This document shows positions 33,072 to 41,963 of a stretch of 64,000 bases of DNA, piece after piece (the stretch's first letter is position 1; each line of letters begins with the position of its first letter). The DNA is taken from NCBI GenBank assembly GCA_035631655.1, contig DASQIH010000111.1:37875-101874 (forward strand), read 5' to 3'. The notes under the pieces were generated by a model that had not been told where the DNA came from, did not search any database, and saw only the letters and a list, made by a program, of their open reading frames with translations. This stretch comes from Gp1-AA122 sp035631655. Its GTDB lineage: Bacteria > Acidobacteriota > Terriglobia > Terriglobales > Acidobacteriaceae. Position numbers and translations under genes: made by a program.

Positions 33072-33611
33072 TCAATGGAGATAGGCTTTGCCCCCTGGTT
33101 CCCGGGCCAATCGGGAAATACCGCTGCTTCGTCGCTCCGCTTTGTCGCCCGGCTTTGTCGCCCGGCTTCGTCGCCCCGCCTCGTCGCCCTGCTCTGAGTA
33201 TGGGAAGTGGACACGGCAACCCGCGCCCAACCTGCCCGTACTATCCAGCGCCAAGCAAGACCTACGCAGCCGAGGGCGAGGTTTCGTAGGATTGAACCGA
33301 ACTACGATTGTGTTACCGACGTTCAGCTGGCTACGGTTGAGGTGCGGCAAATCAGCGGAGCTACTCTCATAGAATCGGCCGCCTAAGCCGTAACGGTATT
33401 TGACAGATGTTCCTCCGCGCCCACTGTGAGACACCGACAAGATCTGTCCGGCTGCTGTTGGCCAGTGCCAAGCAGCCTTCTGGCGGTATATGGCAACAAG
33501 AGCCTCAAGAACCATTGCTGCTCCAAATGCGAAAAACAAGATCGACAGAGTGCCACTGAATGCAATGCCCGGACCCGACCGCCCAGGAGACGGCTGAAGC
33601 CTGTTATGCAT
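33072..33611 (-). CDS. DUF3592-like small membrane protein with repeat-derived tail
   Basis: Up to 179 residues. One N-terminal membrane segment (GTLSILFFAFGAAMVLEALVAIY) is followed by WPTAAGQILSVSHS... VKYRYGLGGRFYESS...NVGNTIVVRFNPTKP, the beta-rich pattern of DUF3592 proteins. The normal end of the domain is lost after FNPTKP; the remaining frame runs through the 13-bp tandem repeat at 33127-33191 and is probably not native. No good ribosome-binding site is visible; a TTG frame extends to 33698. It may be a 3'-damaged gene. Confidence 0.45.
   Translation of the reverse strand: MHNRLQPSPGRSGPGIAFSGTLSILFFAFGAAMVLEALVAIYRQKAAWHWPTAAGQILSVSHSGRGGTSVKYRYGLGGRFYESSSADLPHLNRSQLNVGNTIVVRFNPTKPRPRLRRSCLALDSTGRLGAGCRVHFPYSEQGDEAGRRSRATKPGDKAERRSSGISRLAREPGGKAYLH
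33127..33191. repeat. Five copies of a 13-bp tandem repeat
   Basis: Units such as CTTTGTCGCCCGG and CTTCGTCGCCCCG follow without gaps; two are identical and the others differ by one to three bases. The 13-bp period breaks any reading frame, so it is a minisatellite rather than protein repeats. Confidence 0.85.
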
Positions 33612-33789
33612 AGAAGATTGTTGAGCGGGAGAGTAGCAGCCTGCGGACTCGCCTGACAAGGGCGCATGACGCCCCGCCAAGGGCGTCTTCTGGTTCAAAG
33701 GTCGGAATGGAAATATGGGACCGGTGCTTCAGCACAACACGTAGTGGGTAGTGAGGAAAAATCAAATCAGGATCAACCATGAGCAAATT

Positions 33790-34272
33790 TCAGACCTGTC
33801 CGGCCATGCTAGTGTACTCACGTCCGGAGGATTCGGGCAGAAGCACCCAGAGGGTGTAGATGCCAAGGGCAGTCGCGAATGGCGGATGGAAGAGCGCCAG
33901 GAACCCTAAGACCAGGGTGACTGTGCGAGCCCACGGACGGCGTTGCAGCAGACCCCAACCGACGCAAAAGGCTCCCGCGGCTACCAGCAGGAAAATGCCT
34001 CCGAGTACGTGTAAGACGAAGGGGCCAAGCGTGCGGCCCATGGTTTCGCCCAATGGAATAAACATATGAGCTACGCCTCCGAGCACCAGCATCACAGTTG
34101 CGGGTATTAGCCAGAACACGCCGACGATGATCCACAAGATGGCCAGGACTTGAATGTGGCGGGCTACTCTTCCTGGCTGGGTAGCGGCAATGGGCCCCTG
34201 CACTGCATTTCCGCATTTCGGACAGACACGATAATCCTGTTGTAGCGGCGCTCCGCATTCATTGCAGAACAT
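33790..34272 (-). CDS. Zinc-ribbon membrane protein
   Basis: A 160-residue protein starting with a zinc ribbon, MFCNECGAPLQQDYRVCPKCGN (two CxxC pairs), followed by a linker and four hydrophobic segments (VLAILWIIVGVFWLIPATVML, GPFVLHVLGGIFLLVAAGAF, TVTLVLGFLALF, ALGIYTLWVLL). This is a common bacterial arrangement of unknown function. AGGAGGAAC lies 6 bp upstream of ATG. The gene is isolated; the region upstream (to 34618) is repeat-rich. Confidence 0.8.
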   Translation of the reverse strand: MFCNECGAPLQQDYRVCPKCGNAVQGPIAATQPGRVARHIQVLAILWIIVGVFWLIPATVMLVLGGVAHMFIPLGETMGRTLGPFVLHVLGGIFLLVAAGAFCVGWGLLQRRPWARTVTLVLGFLALFHPPFATALGIYTLWVLLPESSGREYTSMAGQV

Positions 34273-34618
34273 GGGGAGTTCCTCCTGTGCCCGCTCAGTA
34301 TTCTAGCTGGACAGGAGTGGAATTGTTGATTGTTGATTCTCAGATTGTTGGTTTAGAGAATCTGAAACCGTGCGATCCGCCAGCGCGCGCAAGACTCTTC
34401 CCGGAGAAAGGTCACTCAAGATGACGACATCCGGTAGCGACGTCATCTGACGACATTCCCGTCGTAACGCGGCTTGCGCTGCGATCCGATGCTTCGGTCT
34501 GTAAGAATAAAGAACTTCAATATTGGCACTGGTGGTACATGACCTTCCTTACCGTTGAGGCGCACCGGGGACGTACGAGACAATCGAATTGCTTGAAGTT
34601 CAGCTAGGGGAGAGTAGT
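34273..34618. other. Intergenic region with short AT repeats and an inverted repeat
   Basis: It holds repeats of GATTGTTG (34326-34352), an inverted repeat AGATGACG/CGTCATCT (34419-34448) and the promoter region of the next gene. No coding frame is supported. Confidence 0.45.
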
Positions 34619-35092
34619 GTGTTCGGTCGCCGCTTTTCCATGATCCTCGCCTTCTTAGCGGCGAGTTGGATTCCGCTGGCCACAGCGAAGGATGTGGCCC
34701 TGGTGTCAAACAAGAGCAACGGTCTCCAGTCGATCACGATGGCGGAATTGGCAAGGGCCTGCAAGGGACAGACGAACCGCTGGGCGGACGGAAGACCCGT
34801 GACCGTGATCATTCTCGATCCGGCAGCGAGCGAGATGAAGCTTGTTTTGCAGAAGATCTACGCACTGAAGCCGGAGGATGTGAAGGCGCTTATCGTTTCG
34901 GCCAACCATGGTCGGGCAAACCACCCTGCGATTGTGGTCGCCAGTTCTGAAGAAGACCTGGTGGAGAAGGTTAAATCCATACCCGGCGCTATCGGCCTGG
35001 TGGATGTGTACTCCATTACGAGTGGTGTGACGGTAGTGAAGATTGGCGGGAAGAACCCCTTCGAGGCCGGGTACCCGCTGCATGGAAATTAG
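34619..35092 (+). CDS. Exported PstS-like substrate-binding domain protein
   Basis: A 157-residue protein. GTG at 34619 is chosen because GGGGAGAG lies 6 bp upstream and a signal peptide follows (RRFSMILAFLAASWIPLATA). The mature part, KDVALVSNKSNGLQSITMAELARACKGQTNRWADGRPVTVIILD, with IPGAIGLVDVYS near the end, matches single-domain phosphate-binding-like proteins in which the SxxGLxxI...IF.G....W..G loop binds an anion. It lacks ABC-transporter neighbours, so it may be an orphan binding or sensor protein. A PilZ gene follows 25 bp after its stop and may be co-transcribed. Confidence 0.7.
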   Translation: MFGRRFSMILAFLAASWIPLATAKDVALVSNKSNGLQSITMAELARACKGQTNRWADGRPVTVIILDPAASEMKLVLQKIYALKPEDVKALIVSANHGRANHPAIVVASSEEDLVEKVKSIPGAIGLVDVYSITSGVTVVKIGGKNPFEAGYPLHGN

Positions 35093-35117
35093 GATGTCGT
35101 TCCCCTGACCTCAGGTC

Positions 35118-35492
35118 ATGGCCAGAGAGAAAATAGAAATGGAAGGGGCAGCACCGAAAAGATCTTTGCGATCGATGCGGCGGTTTCCGAGGCATCAGCT
35201 GGATGTTCGTATGCTGGTGCACGTGTTTCGTGCCGGTGTGAGCAGCACGGTATGGGGACGCTCCACCATGATGGGCCCGGAAGGCATCGGGGGAACGATC
35301 ACTGCTGACCTGGAAATTGGGGAGGTGGTGGGTTTGGAATTCTCCTTGCCGCTCAGCCCGCATCCCATCAAGCTACGGGCCATCGTGCGCTACAAGAATG
35401 GGTTCCAGCACGGCTTTGAATTTCTCGCCATCGATGCCCTGCAGCGCGAAGCGATCCAACGAGCCTGCGATATCCTGCCGCTTAGCACCTAA
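35118..35492 (+). CDS. PilZ domain protein
   Basis: A 124-residue cytoplasmic protein. RRFPRHQLDVRMLVHVF gives the RxxxR c-di-GMP-binding arginines, and MGPEGIGGTI stands in place of the (D/N)xSxxG loop, with GIGG kept. The strand order and LPLSPHPIKLRAIVRYKNGFQHGFEFL complete a PilZ barrel of normal size. Since one ligand motif deviates, binding may be weak. It lies 25 bp downstream of the PstS-like gene and 152 bp upstream of a hybrid kinase. Start ATG at 35118. Confidence 0.8.
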   Translation: MAREKIEMEGAAPKRSLRSMRRFPRHQLDVRMLVHVFRAGVSSTVWGRSTMMGPEGIGGTITADLEIGEVVGLEFSLPLSPHPIKLRAIVRYKNGFQHGFEFLAIDALQREAIQRACDILPLST

Positions 35493-35644
35493 AGATTTCA
35501 TCCAGTGCACACGAAACCCTTCGCAGACTCAGCCTGCTTCAGGATGATGACCCGGATAAAGAGGCAATTACCTCGGTAACCTTTCGGCTGTGGAAAACCA
35601 CGGCTAACATCGCGTGCAGAGCCGATATTCCGGAGGGTCCCATA

Positions 35645-38188
35645 ATGGGTGACAAGATCACCCAGACCGCTCAGCACGCCGCGGTATTGCGCGCCAAGTT
35701 CCTCAAGGCGGCACTGGAGAGCGGCGCCCCTCCAACCCTATCCCGCAGTGACATCGAAACGACCATCGCTCAAGACGGGCTGGAGCCGAGCTGCGCGAAC
35801 GACAGCGCTGAAATCCAGAGAGTTCACCTGGAGCAATTAGTAGAGAATGCGCCCGAAGCCATCACTCTGCTCGACGCGCAGGGCCGCGTGATCCGCATCA
35901 ACAGCGAATTTACCCGCATGTTCGGCTATAGTGCCGCGGAGTCACTCGGCAAGAAGGTCGATGCTCTGATCGTCCCCCCGGACCGACATGCGGAATCAAG
36001 CGCGATGGACCAAAAGTTGGCTAGGGGACAAAAGGTCAGCGTGGAAACTAAGCGGCGGCGGAAAGACGGATCGCTGGTGGATGTTTCGATCTTGGGAACG
36101 CCAGTCAACTTGGGGAACGGGCAAGTGGCGTTATACGCAATTTATCGCGATATCTCGGAGCGCAAACGGGCCGAAGCCTTGAGTTCAGCCCTGTACCGCA
36201 TTGCGGAAAAAACCAGCTCGGCCGAAGACTTGAGCGGGTTCTACGCGGCCATTCACAGTATTGTCGGCGAACTCATGTACGCACGGAATTTCTATATCGC
36301 GCTTTACGACCCGGGTACGCAATACCTAAGTTTTCCTTATTTTATAGACGAAGAGGACACACCGCCGGCGCCTCGCAGACTGGGCACCGGCTTGACGGAA
36401 TACGTGCTGCGCACCGGGGACCCATTGTTAGCTACGCCGGCGGTTTTCGATGGACTCGTTCAGCGCGGGGAAGTCAATCCTATCGGCGCTCCTTCAGTAG
36501 ATTGGCTGGGGGTTCCCCTCAAGGTGGGCAACAACTCTTTAGGGGTGGTGGTCGTCCAGAGCTATACGGACAATGTCCGGTACGGGGAGAAGGACAAGGA
36601 AATCCTGACCTTCGTATCACAGCAGCTGGCAAGTGCCATTGACCACAGGCGAAACGAGGAAGCGCTTCGCCGTTCGGAAGCTCGTTACCGATCACTGGTG
36701 CAGAGTGCGGTGTACGGCATCTACCGCTCTAGTCTGGAAGGAAGGTTCTTGGACGTGAACCCGGCATTGGTAAGCATGTTGGGTTATCAGTCGGCCGAGG
36801 AAGTGCTTGCACTGGATCCGCGGAGCGACGTGTTTCTCAACCCTGAGGAACAGGGCCGCCTGATGGGTGAGTGCAAGCGCAAAGGCCGTCTGGACAACTT
36901 CGAAATCAACTGGAAACGCAAGGATGGGACCTTCATTACCGTTCGTTTAAGCGGGAGCGCGGTTACCAACGAAAAGGAGCCCGAAGGTTTCCTGGAAATG
37001 ATTGCTGAAGATATCACTGAGAAGCGCGTTCTGGAAGACCAGTTCCGACAGGCACAGAAGATGGAAGCTGTGGGACGATTGGCGGGCGGGGTGGCCCACG
37101 ATTTCAACAACCTTCTCTTGGTGATCAGCGGTTATACCGAAGTTCTGCTGGAGAAATTAGATCCCAACAGCGCCCTGCACCATAAGACCGAGGCTATTCA
37201 ACAGGCTGCCGATCGGGCTACCACCTTGACCCGGCAATTGCTTGCCTTCAGTCGCAAGCAGTTATTGGAATTAAAGGTGGTAGATCTGAACACCATCGTT
37301 TCGGACATGGAAAGGCTGCTAAGCCCGCTGATTGGCGAGAACATCGAACTCACGACCCAGCTAGCTACCGGCGTGGGCCGCACTCGGGCGGATGCTGGAC
37401 AGATCGAACAGGTGATTATGAACCTGGTGGTCAACGCCAAGGATGCCATGCCCAATGGAGGCAAGATAACCATTCGAACGGCAAACGTTGATCTGGATGA
37501 CTCCTACCGGCGCGAACACACTTACATCAACCCCGGACCCTACGTAATGCTCTCAGTCAGCGACACCGGTTGCGGCATGGACAAAGAAACGCTGTCGCGG
37601 GTCTTTGAGCCGTTCTTCACCACCAAGGAGAAAGGCAAAGGTACCGGATTAGGCTTATCTACGGTGTACGGGATCGTTAAGCAAAGCGGAGGCTATGTCT
37701 TCGCACAGAGTGAAGTGGGGCACGGCACAACCTTTCGAATTTACCTGCCACGAGTGGAAGATGCTGCCGAGCCCACAGATACAGTGAAAACTTCCAGCGG
37801 TGTGATGCAGGGATCAGAAACCGTGCTGCTGGTGGAGGATGAAGAGTCGGTACGGCAGCTGGTGCGCGAGACCCTTGAGTCGCGCGGATACAAGGTCATT
37901 GAAGCGGAAAATGGGGAGGTTGCTCTGAAGATTTCGACCACCTGCCAGGAGCCGATCCATCTGCTAATCACCGACGTCGTGATGCCTGGCATCAGCGGGC
38001 GGGAATTGGCGCGGCAGCTGTCCAAAACACACCCGCACACCAGGGTGCTATTCCTTTCCGGATACACCGAGGATGCAATCGTTCACCAGGGCGCGTTCGA
38101 TACCGGCACAGCCTTCCTGCAAAAACCGTTCACTCTGCAAAGCTTGTCCCGCAAGGTGCGCGAAGTGCTGCGGTCGGAAAGGCCGTAA
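35645..38188 (+). CDS. Hybrid sensor histidine kinase (PAS-GAF-PAS-HK-REC)
   Basis: An 847-residue soluble protein: PAS 1 (about 60-175; LVENAPEAITLLDAQGRVIRINSEF), GAF (180-335), PAS 2 (345-470), HisKA with GGVAHDFNNLL (about 480-545), HATPase (SDTGCGMDKETLSRVFEPFF; GKGTGLGLSTVYG) and a C-terminal receiver (LITDVVMPGISG, FLQKPFTL). Its kinase core is close to the kinase at 18214-21306, so the two may be paralogues. There is no response regulator next to it; phosphotransfer to a separate regulator is expected. Ribosome-binding site GGAGGG 9 bp before ATG. Not obviously co-transcribed with MsrPQ, 111 bp away. Confidence 0.9.
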   Translation: MGDKITQTAQHAAVLRAKFLKAALESGAPPTLSRSDIETTIAQDGLEPSCANDSAEIQRVHLEQLVENAPEAITLLDAQGRVIRINSEFTRMFGYSAAESLGKKVDALIVPPDRHAESSAMDQKLARGQKVSVETKRRRKDGSLVDVSILGTPVNLGNGQVALYAIYRDISERKRAEALSSALYRIAEKTSSAEDLSGFYAAIHSIVGELMYARNFYIALYDPGTQYLSFPYFIDEEDTPPAPRRLGTGLTEYVLRTGDPLLATPAVFDGLVQRGEVNPIGAPSVDWLGVPLKVGNNSLGVVVVQSYTDNVRYGEKDKEILTFVSQQLASAIDHRRNEEALRRSEARYRSLVQSAVYGIYRSSLEGRFLDVNPALVSMLGYQSAEEVLALDPRSDVFLNPEEQGRLMGECKRKGRLDNFEINWKRKDGTFITVRLSGSAVTNEKEPEGFLEMIAEDITEKRVLEDQFRQAQKMEAVGRLAGGVAHDFNNLLLVISGYTEVLLEKLDPNSALHHKTEAIQQAADRATTLTRQLLAFSRKQLLELKVVDLNTIVSDMERLLSPLIGENIELTTQLATGVGRTRADAGQIEQVIMNLVVNAKDAMPNGGKITIRTANVDLDDSYRREHTYINPGPYVMLSVSDTGCGMDKETLSRVFEPFFTTKEKGKGTGLGLSTVYGIVKQSGGYVFAQSEVGHGTTFRIYLPRVEDAAEPTDTVKTSSGVMQGSETVLLVEDEESVRQLVRETLESRGYKVIEAENGEVALKISTTCQEPIHLLITDVVMPGISGRELARQLSKTHPHTRVLFLSGYTEDAIVHQGAFDTGTAFLQKPFTLQSLSRKVREVLRSERP

Positions 38189-38299
38189 AGCTCCTTAAGA
38201 CACCCTAAAATTTCTGTCTGGGGCCACCGAGATGCAATCAGCATGCAACTTTTTCCCTCTATTTGCGTCCTATCTGTAAGAAGATAGTTTCAGGAATCC

Positions 38300-39283
38300 G
38301 TGGGATTGAGGAATCCTCTCGTGCCGATCAACAAGCCGACCGACATACTTTCGTCTGACATCACGCCTCGAACACTCTACTTGAACCGGCGAGACTTCCT
38401 GAGGGCCACTGCGGTCGTCGGCGCAGTGACTTTTGGGGGCAGCGTAGTGGGAGAATTAGTTTGGCCATCGAATACGGCGTCGGCGGGTAGCAAGATCGAC
38501 GGAATCCAGAAGAGCAAGTTCAGCACGGATGAAAAGATCACTCCTTATAACGATGTCACGCATTACAACAATTATTATGAGTTCTCCACCGATAAGGAAG
38601 GCCCGGCTCAGCTGGCCAAGAATTTTCGCGCGCGACCCTGGACCGTGGCGATCGACGGACTGGTAAGCAAAAAAAAGACCTTCGATGTGGATTCGATCAT
38701 GAAGCTTGCCTCCCCAGAAGAGCGGATCTACCGGCATCGGTGCGTGGAAGGCTGGTCGATCGTTGTGCCTTGGGTGGGGTTTTCCTTGAGCACTCTGCTG
38801 AAGCAAGTGGAGCCGCTCGGAAAAGCGAAGTTCGTGGAGTTCACCAGCGTATACGATCCAAACCAGATGCCCGGACAACGCGAGCGCGTACTCGAGTGGC
38901 CTTACGTTGAAGGCCTGCGCTTGGACGAGGCCATGCATCCCCTGACGCTTCTCTGCTTCGGGATGTATGGAGAGGTTTTGCCCAATCAGGATGGCGCGCC
39001 GCTGCGCATCGTGGTGCCGTGGAAATATGGGTTCAAGAGCGCCAAGGCGATTGTGAAGATAACCTTTACGGAGAAGCAGCCGATTAATACCTGGAACAAG
39101 ACAGCTCCCAATGAATACGGCTTTTATTCCAATGTGAATCCAACGGTGGATCACCCGCGCTGGAGCCAGGCTCGAGAGCGGCGGCTGGGTGAATTCTTTA
39201 AGCGTCCGACATTGATGTTTAACGGCTATGGGGATCAGGTTGCGAGCCTTTACTCCGGAATGGATTTGAAAAAGTACTTCTAA
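38300..39283 (+). CDS. msrP: Protein-methionine-sulfoxide reductase catalytic subunit MsrP
   Basis: A 327-residue molybdopterin enzyme. The N terminus has a twin-arginine signal (LNRRDFLRATAVVGAVTFGG), so the folded protein is exported with its cofactor. The sulfite-oxidase-like core contains YRHRCVEGWSIVVPW, with the Mo-ligand Cys near residue 148, and APLRIVVPWKYGFKSAKAIVKI. It reduces methionine sulfoxide in periplasmic proteins using electrons from the MsrQ haem protein. The stop overlaps the msrQ start by one base, so the pair is coupled. GTG at 38300 is the start giving a full Tat signal. All expected features are intact. Confidence 0.93.
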   Translation: MGLRNPLVPINKPTDILSSDITPRTLYLNRRDFLRATAVVGAVTFGGSVVGELVWPSNTASAGSKIDGIQKSKFSTDEKITPYNDVTHYNNYYEFSTDKEGPAQLAKNFRARPWTVAIDGLVSKKKTFDVDSIMKLASPEERIYRHRCVEGWSIVVPWVGFSLSTLLKQVEPLGKAKFVEFTSVYDPNQMPGQRERVLEWPYVEGLRLDEAMHPLTLLCFGMYGEVLPNQDGAPLRIVVPWKYGFKSAKAIVKITFTEKQPINTWNKTAPNEYGFYSNVNPTVDHPRWSQARERRLGEFFKRPTLMFNGYGDQVASLYSGMDLKKYF

Positions 39284-39918
39284 TGATGCGCTGTATCAAA
39301 ATCCTTATTTTCTTCGCGTGTCTGGGACCGGTCGTCAGCTTGGCGTGGAAGGCCTACTCCGGCGGGTTGGGCGCCAATCCAATCGAGTTCATTACCCATG
39401 CAACTGGCGATTGGACGCTGATCTTCTTGTGCGTGACGCTGACTATCAGCCCGTTGCGGATCCTCAGTAAACAGTATTGGTTAATCCGGCTCCGACGAAT
39501 GCTCGGTTTGTTTGCCTTCTTTTACGGTGTGCTGCATTTCACGACTTATATCTGGCTCGACAAGTTCTTCGACGTACACGAGATGATCAAAGACGTGGCG
39601 AAACGTCCCTTTATCACGGCGGGATTTACGGCATTCGTGCTGCTGATTCCACTGGCAATTACTTCTACCAGCGGCTGGATTCGCCGCTTGGGCGGGAAGA
39701 ACTGGAACCTGCTGCACCGATTGATCTATGTCAGTGCCGTTGCTGCCATAATTCACTATATCTGGCTGGTCAAGGCGGATCTGACGAAACCGCTGCGTTA
39801 TGCGGCAGTAGTGGGTGTGCTGCTGGGATATCGTATTCTGGCCTGGTCCGTTCCTCTGATCAGATCCAAGAAACCTATTGTCTTCCCGCGTAAGCCGACC
39901 GAAGTACCTGAAAGCTAG
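39283..39918 (+). CDS. msrQ: MsrQ, haem-binding membrane subunit for MsrP
   Basis: A 211-residue inner-membrane protein with about six hydrophobic segments. It contains TISPLRILSKQYWLIRLRRMLGLFAFFYGVLHFTTYIW with His residues suited to b-type haem, and NLLHRLIYVSAVAAIIHYIWLV with a second His pair, as in the ferric-reductase-like MsrQ/YedZ family. It takes electrons from the quinone pool and passes them to MsrP. Coupled to msrP by an overlapping start. Confidence 0.92.
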   Translation: MMRCIKILIFFACLGPVVSLAWKAYSGGLGANPIEFITHATGDWTLIFLCVTLTISPLRILSKQYWLIRLRRMLGLFAFFYGVLHFTTYIWLDKFFDVHEMIKDVAKRPFITAGFTAFVLLIPLAITSTSGWIRRLGGKNWNLLHRLIYVSAVAAIIHYIWLVKADLTKPLRYAAVVGVLLGYRILAWSVPLIRSKKPIVFPRKPTEVPES

Positions 39919-40071
39919 CGCACGATTCATCTGCTCCGTTCCCATTTTGGATCGCTCCCGACCCGGGAATTCTCTGACCAACAGTTGGTTTCGTTTTGCG
40001 ATATGCCGGACGCCGAGGGGTACGACGTTCACAGAGAATCGCCCTTTTTGCCCGCGAAACAGGAGGTTGTT

Positions 40072-40449
40072 ATGCGAAAGTTACTTTTGCCGCTCTTGAT
40101 AATCCTGGGCCTGCTGATCGTTGCGGTACCCGCCTACTCACAGGTCAGTCCCGGCACAATTCAGACCAAAGTGCCGTTCGATTTTATAGTAGGTGATACT
40201 CGGCTTCCGGCAGGTGATTACAAGTTCGAATTTGACACGCTGAACAGTCGGATGAACATTACTAACATTGCTACCCATCAGCGGGTCTCGGTGATCGTGC
40301 GCGACATCGAGGATAAGTCTGCGCCCACGGAGAATCGGCTGGTGTTTCTCCAGAAAGGCAACGACCATGTCCTGCACCGTGTCTGGTCAGACCGCCTGGC
40401 ACATGCTCACGACATTGTGCACGGAACACAGTACGAAGAATTGAAATGA
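40072..40449 (+). CDS. Small secreted protein of unknown function
   Basis: A 125-residue protein with signal peptide (MRKLLLPLLIILGLLIVAVPAYSQ) and AGGAGG 6 bp before ATG. The mature part, KVPFDFIVGDTRLPAGDYKFE...RVSVIVRD...RLVFLQKGNDHVLHRVWSD, has the strand pattern of a small beta-sandwich family seen in acidobacteria, with no known function. An in-frame start at 39985 would hide the signal peptide. A convergent, bidirectional terminator follows. Confidence 0.75.
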   Translation: MRKLLLPLLIILGLLIVAVPAYSQVSPGTIQTKVPFDFIVGDTRLPAGDYKFEFDTLNSRMNITNIATHQRVSVIVRDIEDKSAPTENRLVFLQKGNDHVLHRVWSDRLAHAHDIVHGTQYEELK

Positions 40450-40458
40450 TAGGTTCTC

Positions 40459-40502
40459 AAAAGGCCGCCGCCCGGGGGAAACTCCACCTGCGACGGCCTT
40501 TT
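40459..40502. terminator. Bidirectional rho-independent terminator
   Basis: AAAAGGCCG (40459-40467) and CGGCCTTTT (40494-40502) form a 9-bp stem with A- and T-rich outer ends, between the convergent genes ending at 40449 (plus) and 40535 (minus). Confidence 0.8.
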
Positions 40503-40534
40503 ACCCTCGACTTAACCGAGAGCGAACTACTTGT

Positions 40535-41878
40535 CTATTTTCGGGTCGCCTCAATAACGAGGTGGCCTTTGAAACTGACGTTGAGCTGAGCTGATTTTTC
40601 GGTCGTGGCGTCGACAGCACCGAGTTCCCTGCCTTGCTCGTAATCCCGCACATAATATCGTCCGGGCTTTAAGCCGCGCAGCTCCACTTCGCCGTTCCAA
40701 GCGGGAGCAAAGAAGGTGTAGTACCGCGTTCGGTCCCTTTCGACGACGTAGCCGTCGGGTACGTCGTACCCTTCGACGTACAAGTTCTGTAAGGTGGCAC
40801 TGCCGAGGCGCAGACCGTCGATTTCGTCATAGATAGCAGCCCATTTCTTCTGATTCATGTCTTTGGACGGCCGGAGGAGCTTGGGAATCGGCCATCCTTC
40901 TTTCAGTAGCACACGAGACCAAATATGCAGGGGTTCGTAGTAGTCGCCTTCATAAATGGCTAAGAAGGTGCGGGGGCTGGAATAAGTCTCTGCAGGCTTC
41001 AGAGTGATGTGTGTCGAAATGATCAGGCAGCTGGTCACTCGACCATCGGGTTCGACTCTTCTCCGCAGAAACGCGTCAATGGGCAGACTCTCCGTGTGTC
41101 CCAGCGCTTCGCCGATCGATCGGGTCCAGAACGCGGCGAGGGGAATGTCGCCTCCATAATGGCCAAGGGTTTCCGGCGTAACATTGGGCTGCGTGAAGGC
41201 GCGTGTAATCTTCAGCACGTCCTCTTGGCTGGTAGAGTAAGTCGAACCGCGGAACGACCACATATCGTAGGGCTGGACGCCAGGGGCGGCCAACCCGGCA
41301 TTCAGCCGGTGCCATTGCGCAACCAACTGGTGGATTTTTAAGTCCGACTGGCTATCATTGCGATATTCCAGAGTGGTGAAAATGACGTTGGGAAGATTGT
41401 CGTAGGCTTCAATTGCAAGTGTCTGCTGGATTGCTGTTTTCGCGGAAGGTCCCAACGGGCGCCCCGGGATCTCTACACGCCTGCCCCGGCCCATTTTGCC
41501 CTGCAGTTCGAGAATTTTGGTCCGGCTGAAGTCCAGCGTGAAATGAATCTCCGTGCCCTCCGACAACAGATAATTGCTGTCGCTGGGCGCTCCAACACGG
41601 GGCTCGTCGAGACTCAGCTTCTTGCCGCCTTCTACAAGGGAAGCCTGGATATAACCCGAGGGCAGAACCTGGAACTCAGCGACGGCATTTTCGATCAGGA
41701 CCGGCCCACCGTCGCGGATGAGGACCTTGACACTAGATGGAAAGGAGGGCGTCAGCAATGCCGGCGCTGGCACCAGCTTCTGTTGGCAGCCCATATATGG
41801 CAGCAATGCTGCCGTTAAGGCAGCGACGATACAAGGCAGAACCCACGGAAAATGATGACGCATGCAACTGCATTTCAT
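40535..41878 (-). CDS. Alpha-galactosidase-like (GH36-type) lipoprotein lacking the catalytic barrel
   Basis: A 447-residue protein. A lipoprotein signal (LTAALLPYMGCQQK) precedes an N-terminal beta-supersandwich like that of GH36 alpha-galactosidases (AIEAYDNLPNVIFTTLEYRN, WSFRGSTYSTSQ, YYEPLHIWSRVLLKEGW). It then jumps, near PKLLRPSKDMNQKKWA, to the C-terminal sandwich (LYVEGYDVPDGYVVERDRTRYYTFFAPAWNGEVELRGLKPGRYYVRDYEQGRELG). The central (beta/alpha)8 barrel of about 300 residues that carries both catalytic Asp residues is missing. It may be an internal-deletion product or a carbohydrate-binding relative. Start choice: ATG at 41878, with GGGG upstream; ATGs at 41899 and 41863 are possible. 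Confidence 0.65.
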   Translation of the reverse strand: MKCSCMRHHFPWVLPCIVAALTAALLPYMGCQQKLVPAPALLTPSFPSSVKVLIRDGGPVLIENAVAEFQVLPSGYIQASLVEGGKKLSLDEPRVGAPSDSNYLLSEGTEIHFTLDFSRTKILELQGKMGRGRRVEIPGRPLGPSAKTAIQQTLAIEAYDNLPNVIFTTLEYRNDSQSDLKIHQLVAQWHRLNAGLAAPGVQPYDMWSFRGSTYSTSQEDVLKITRAFTQPNVTPETLGHYGGDIPLAAFWTRSIGEALGHTESLPIDAFLRRRVEPDGRVTSCLIISTHITLKPAETYSSPRTFLAIYEGDYYEPLHIWSRVLLKEGWPIPKLLRPSKDMNQKKWAAIYDEIDGLRLGSATLQNLYVEGYDVPDGYVVERDRTRYYTFFAPAWNGEVELRGLKPGRYYVRDYEQGRELGAVDATTEKSAQLNVSFKGHLVIEATRK

Positions 41879-41963
41879 TGCGCGCCCCTGGTATGGCATC
41901 GTGCCACAAAGAATAACCTAAGTCAGTGCTAAACACTGTGATGGGAAATGCGTACGTAGAAAC

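Noticed and set aside
33127..33191. CRISPR array
   Set aside because: The units are 13 bp and contiguous with no spacers; it is a simple tandem repeat.
34523..34540. TTGGCACTGGTGGTACAT as a sigma-54 promoter
   Set aside because: The essential GC of the -12 element is AC, so it is not a good match.
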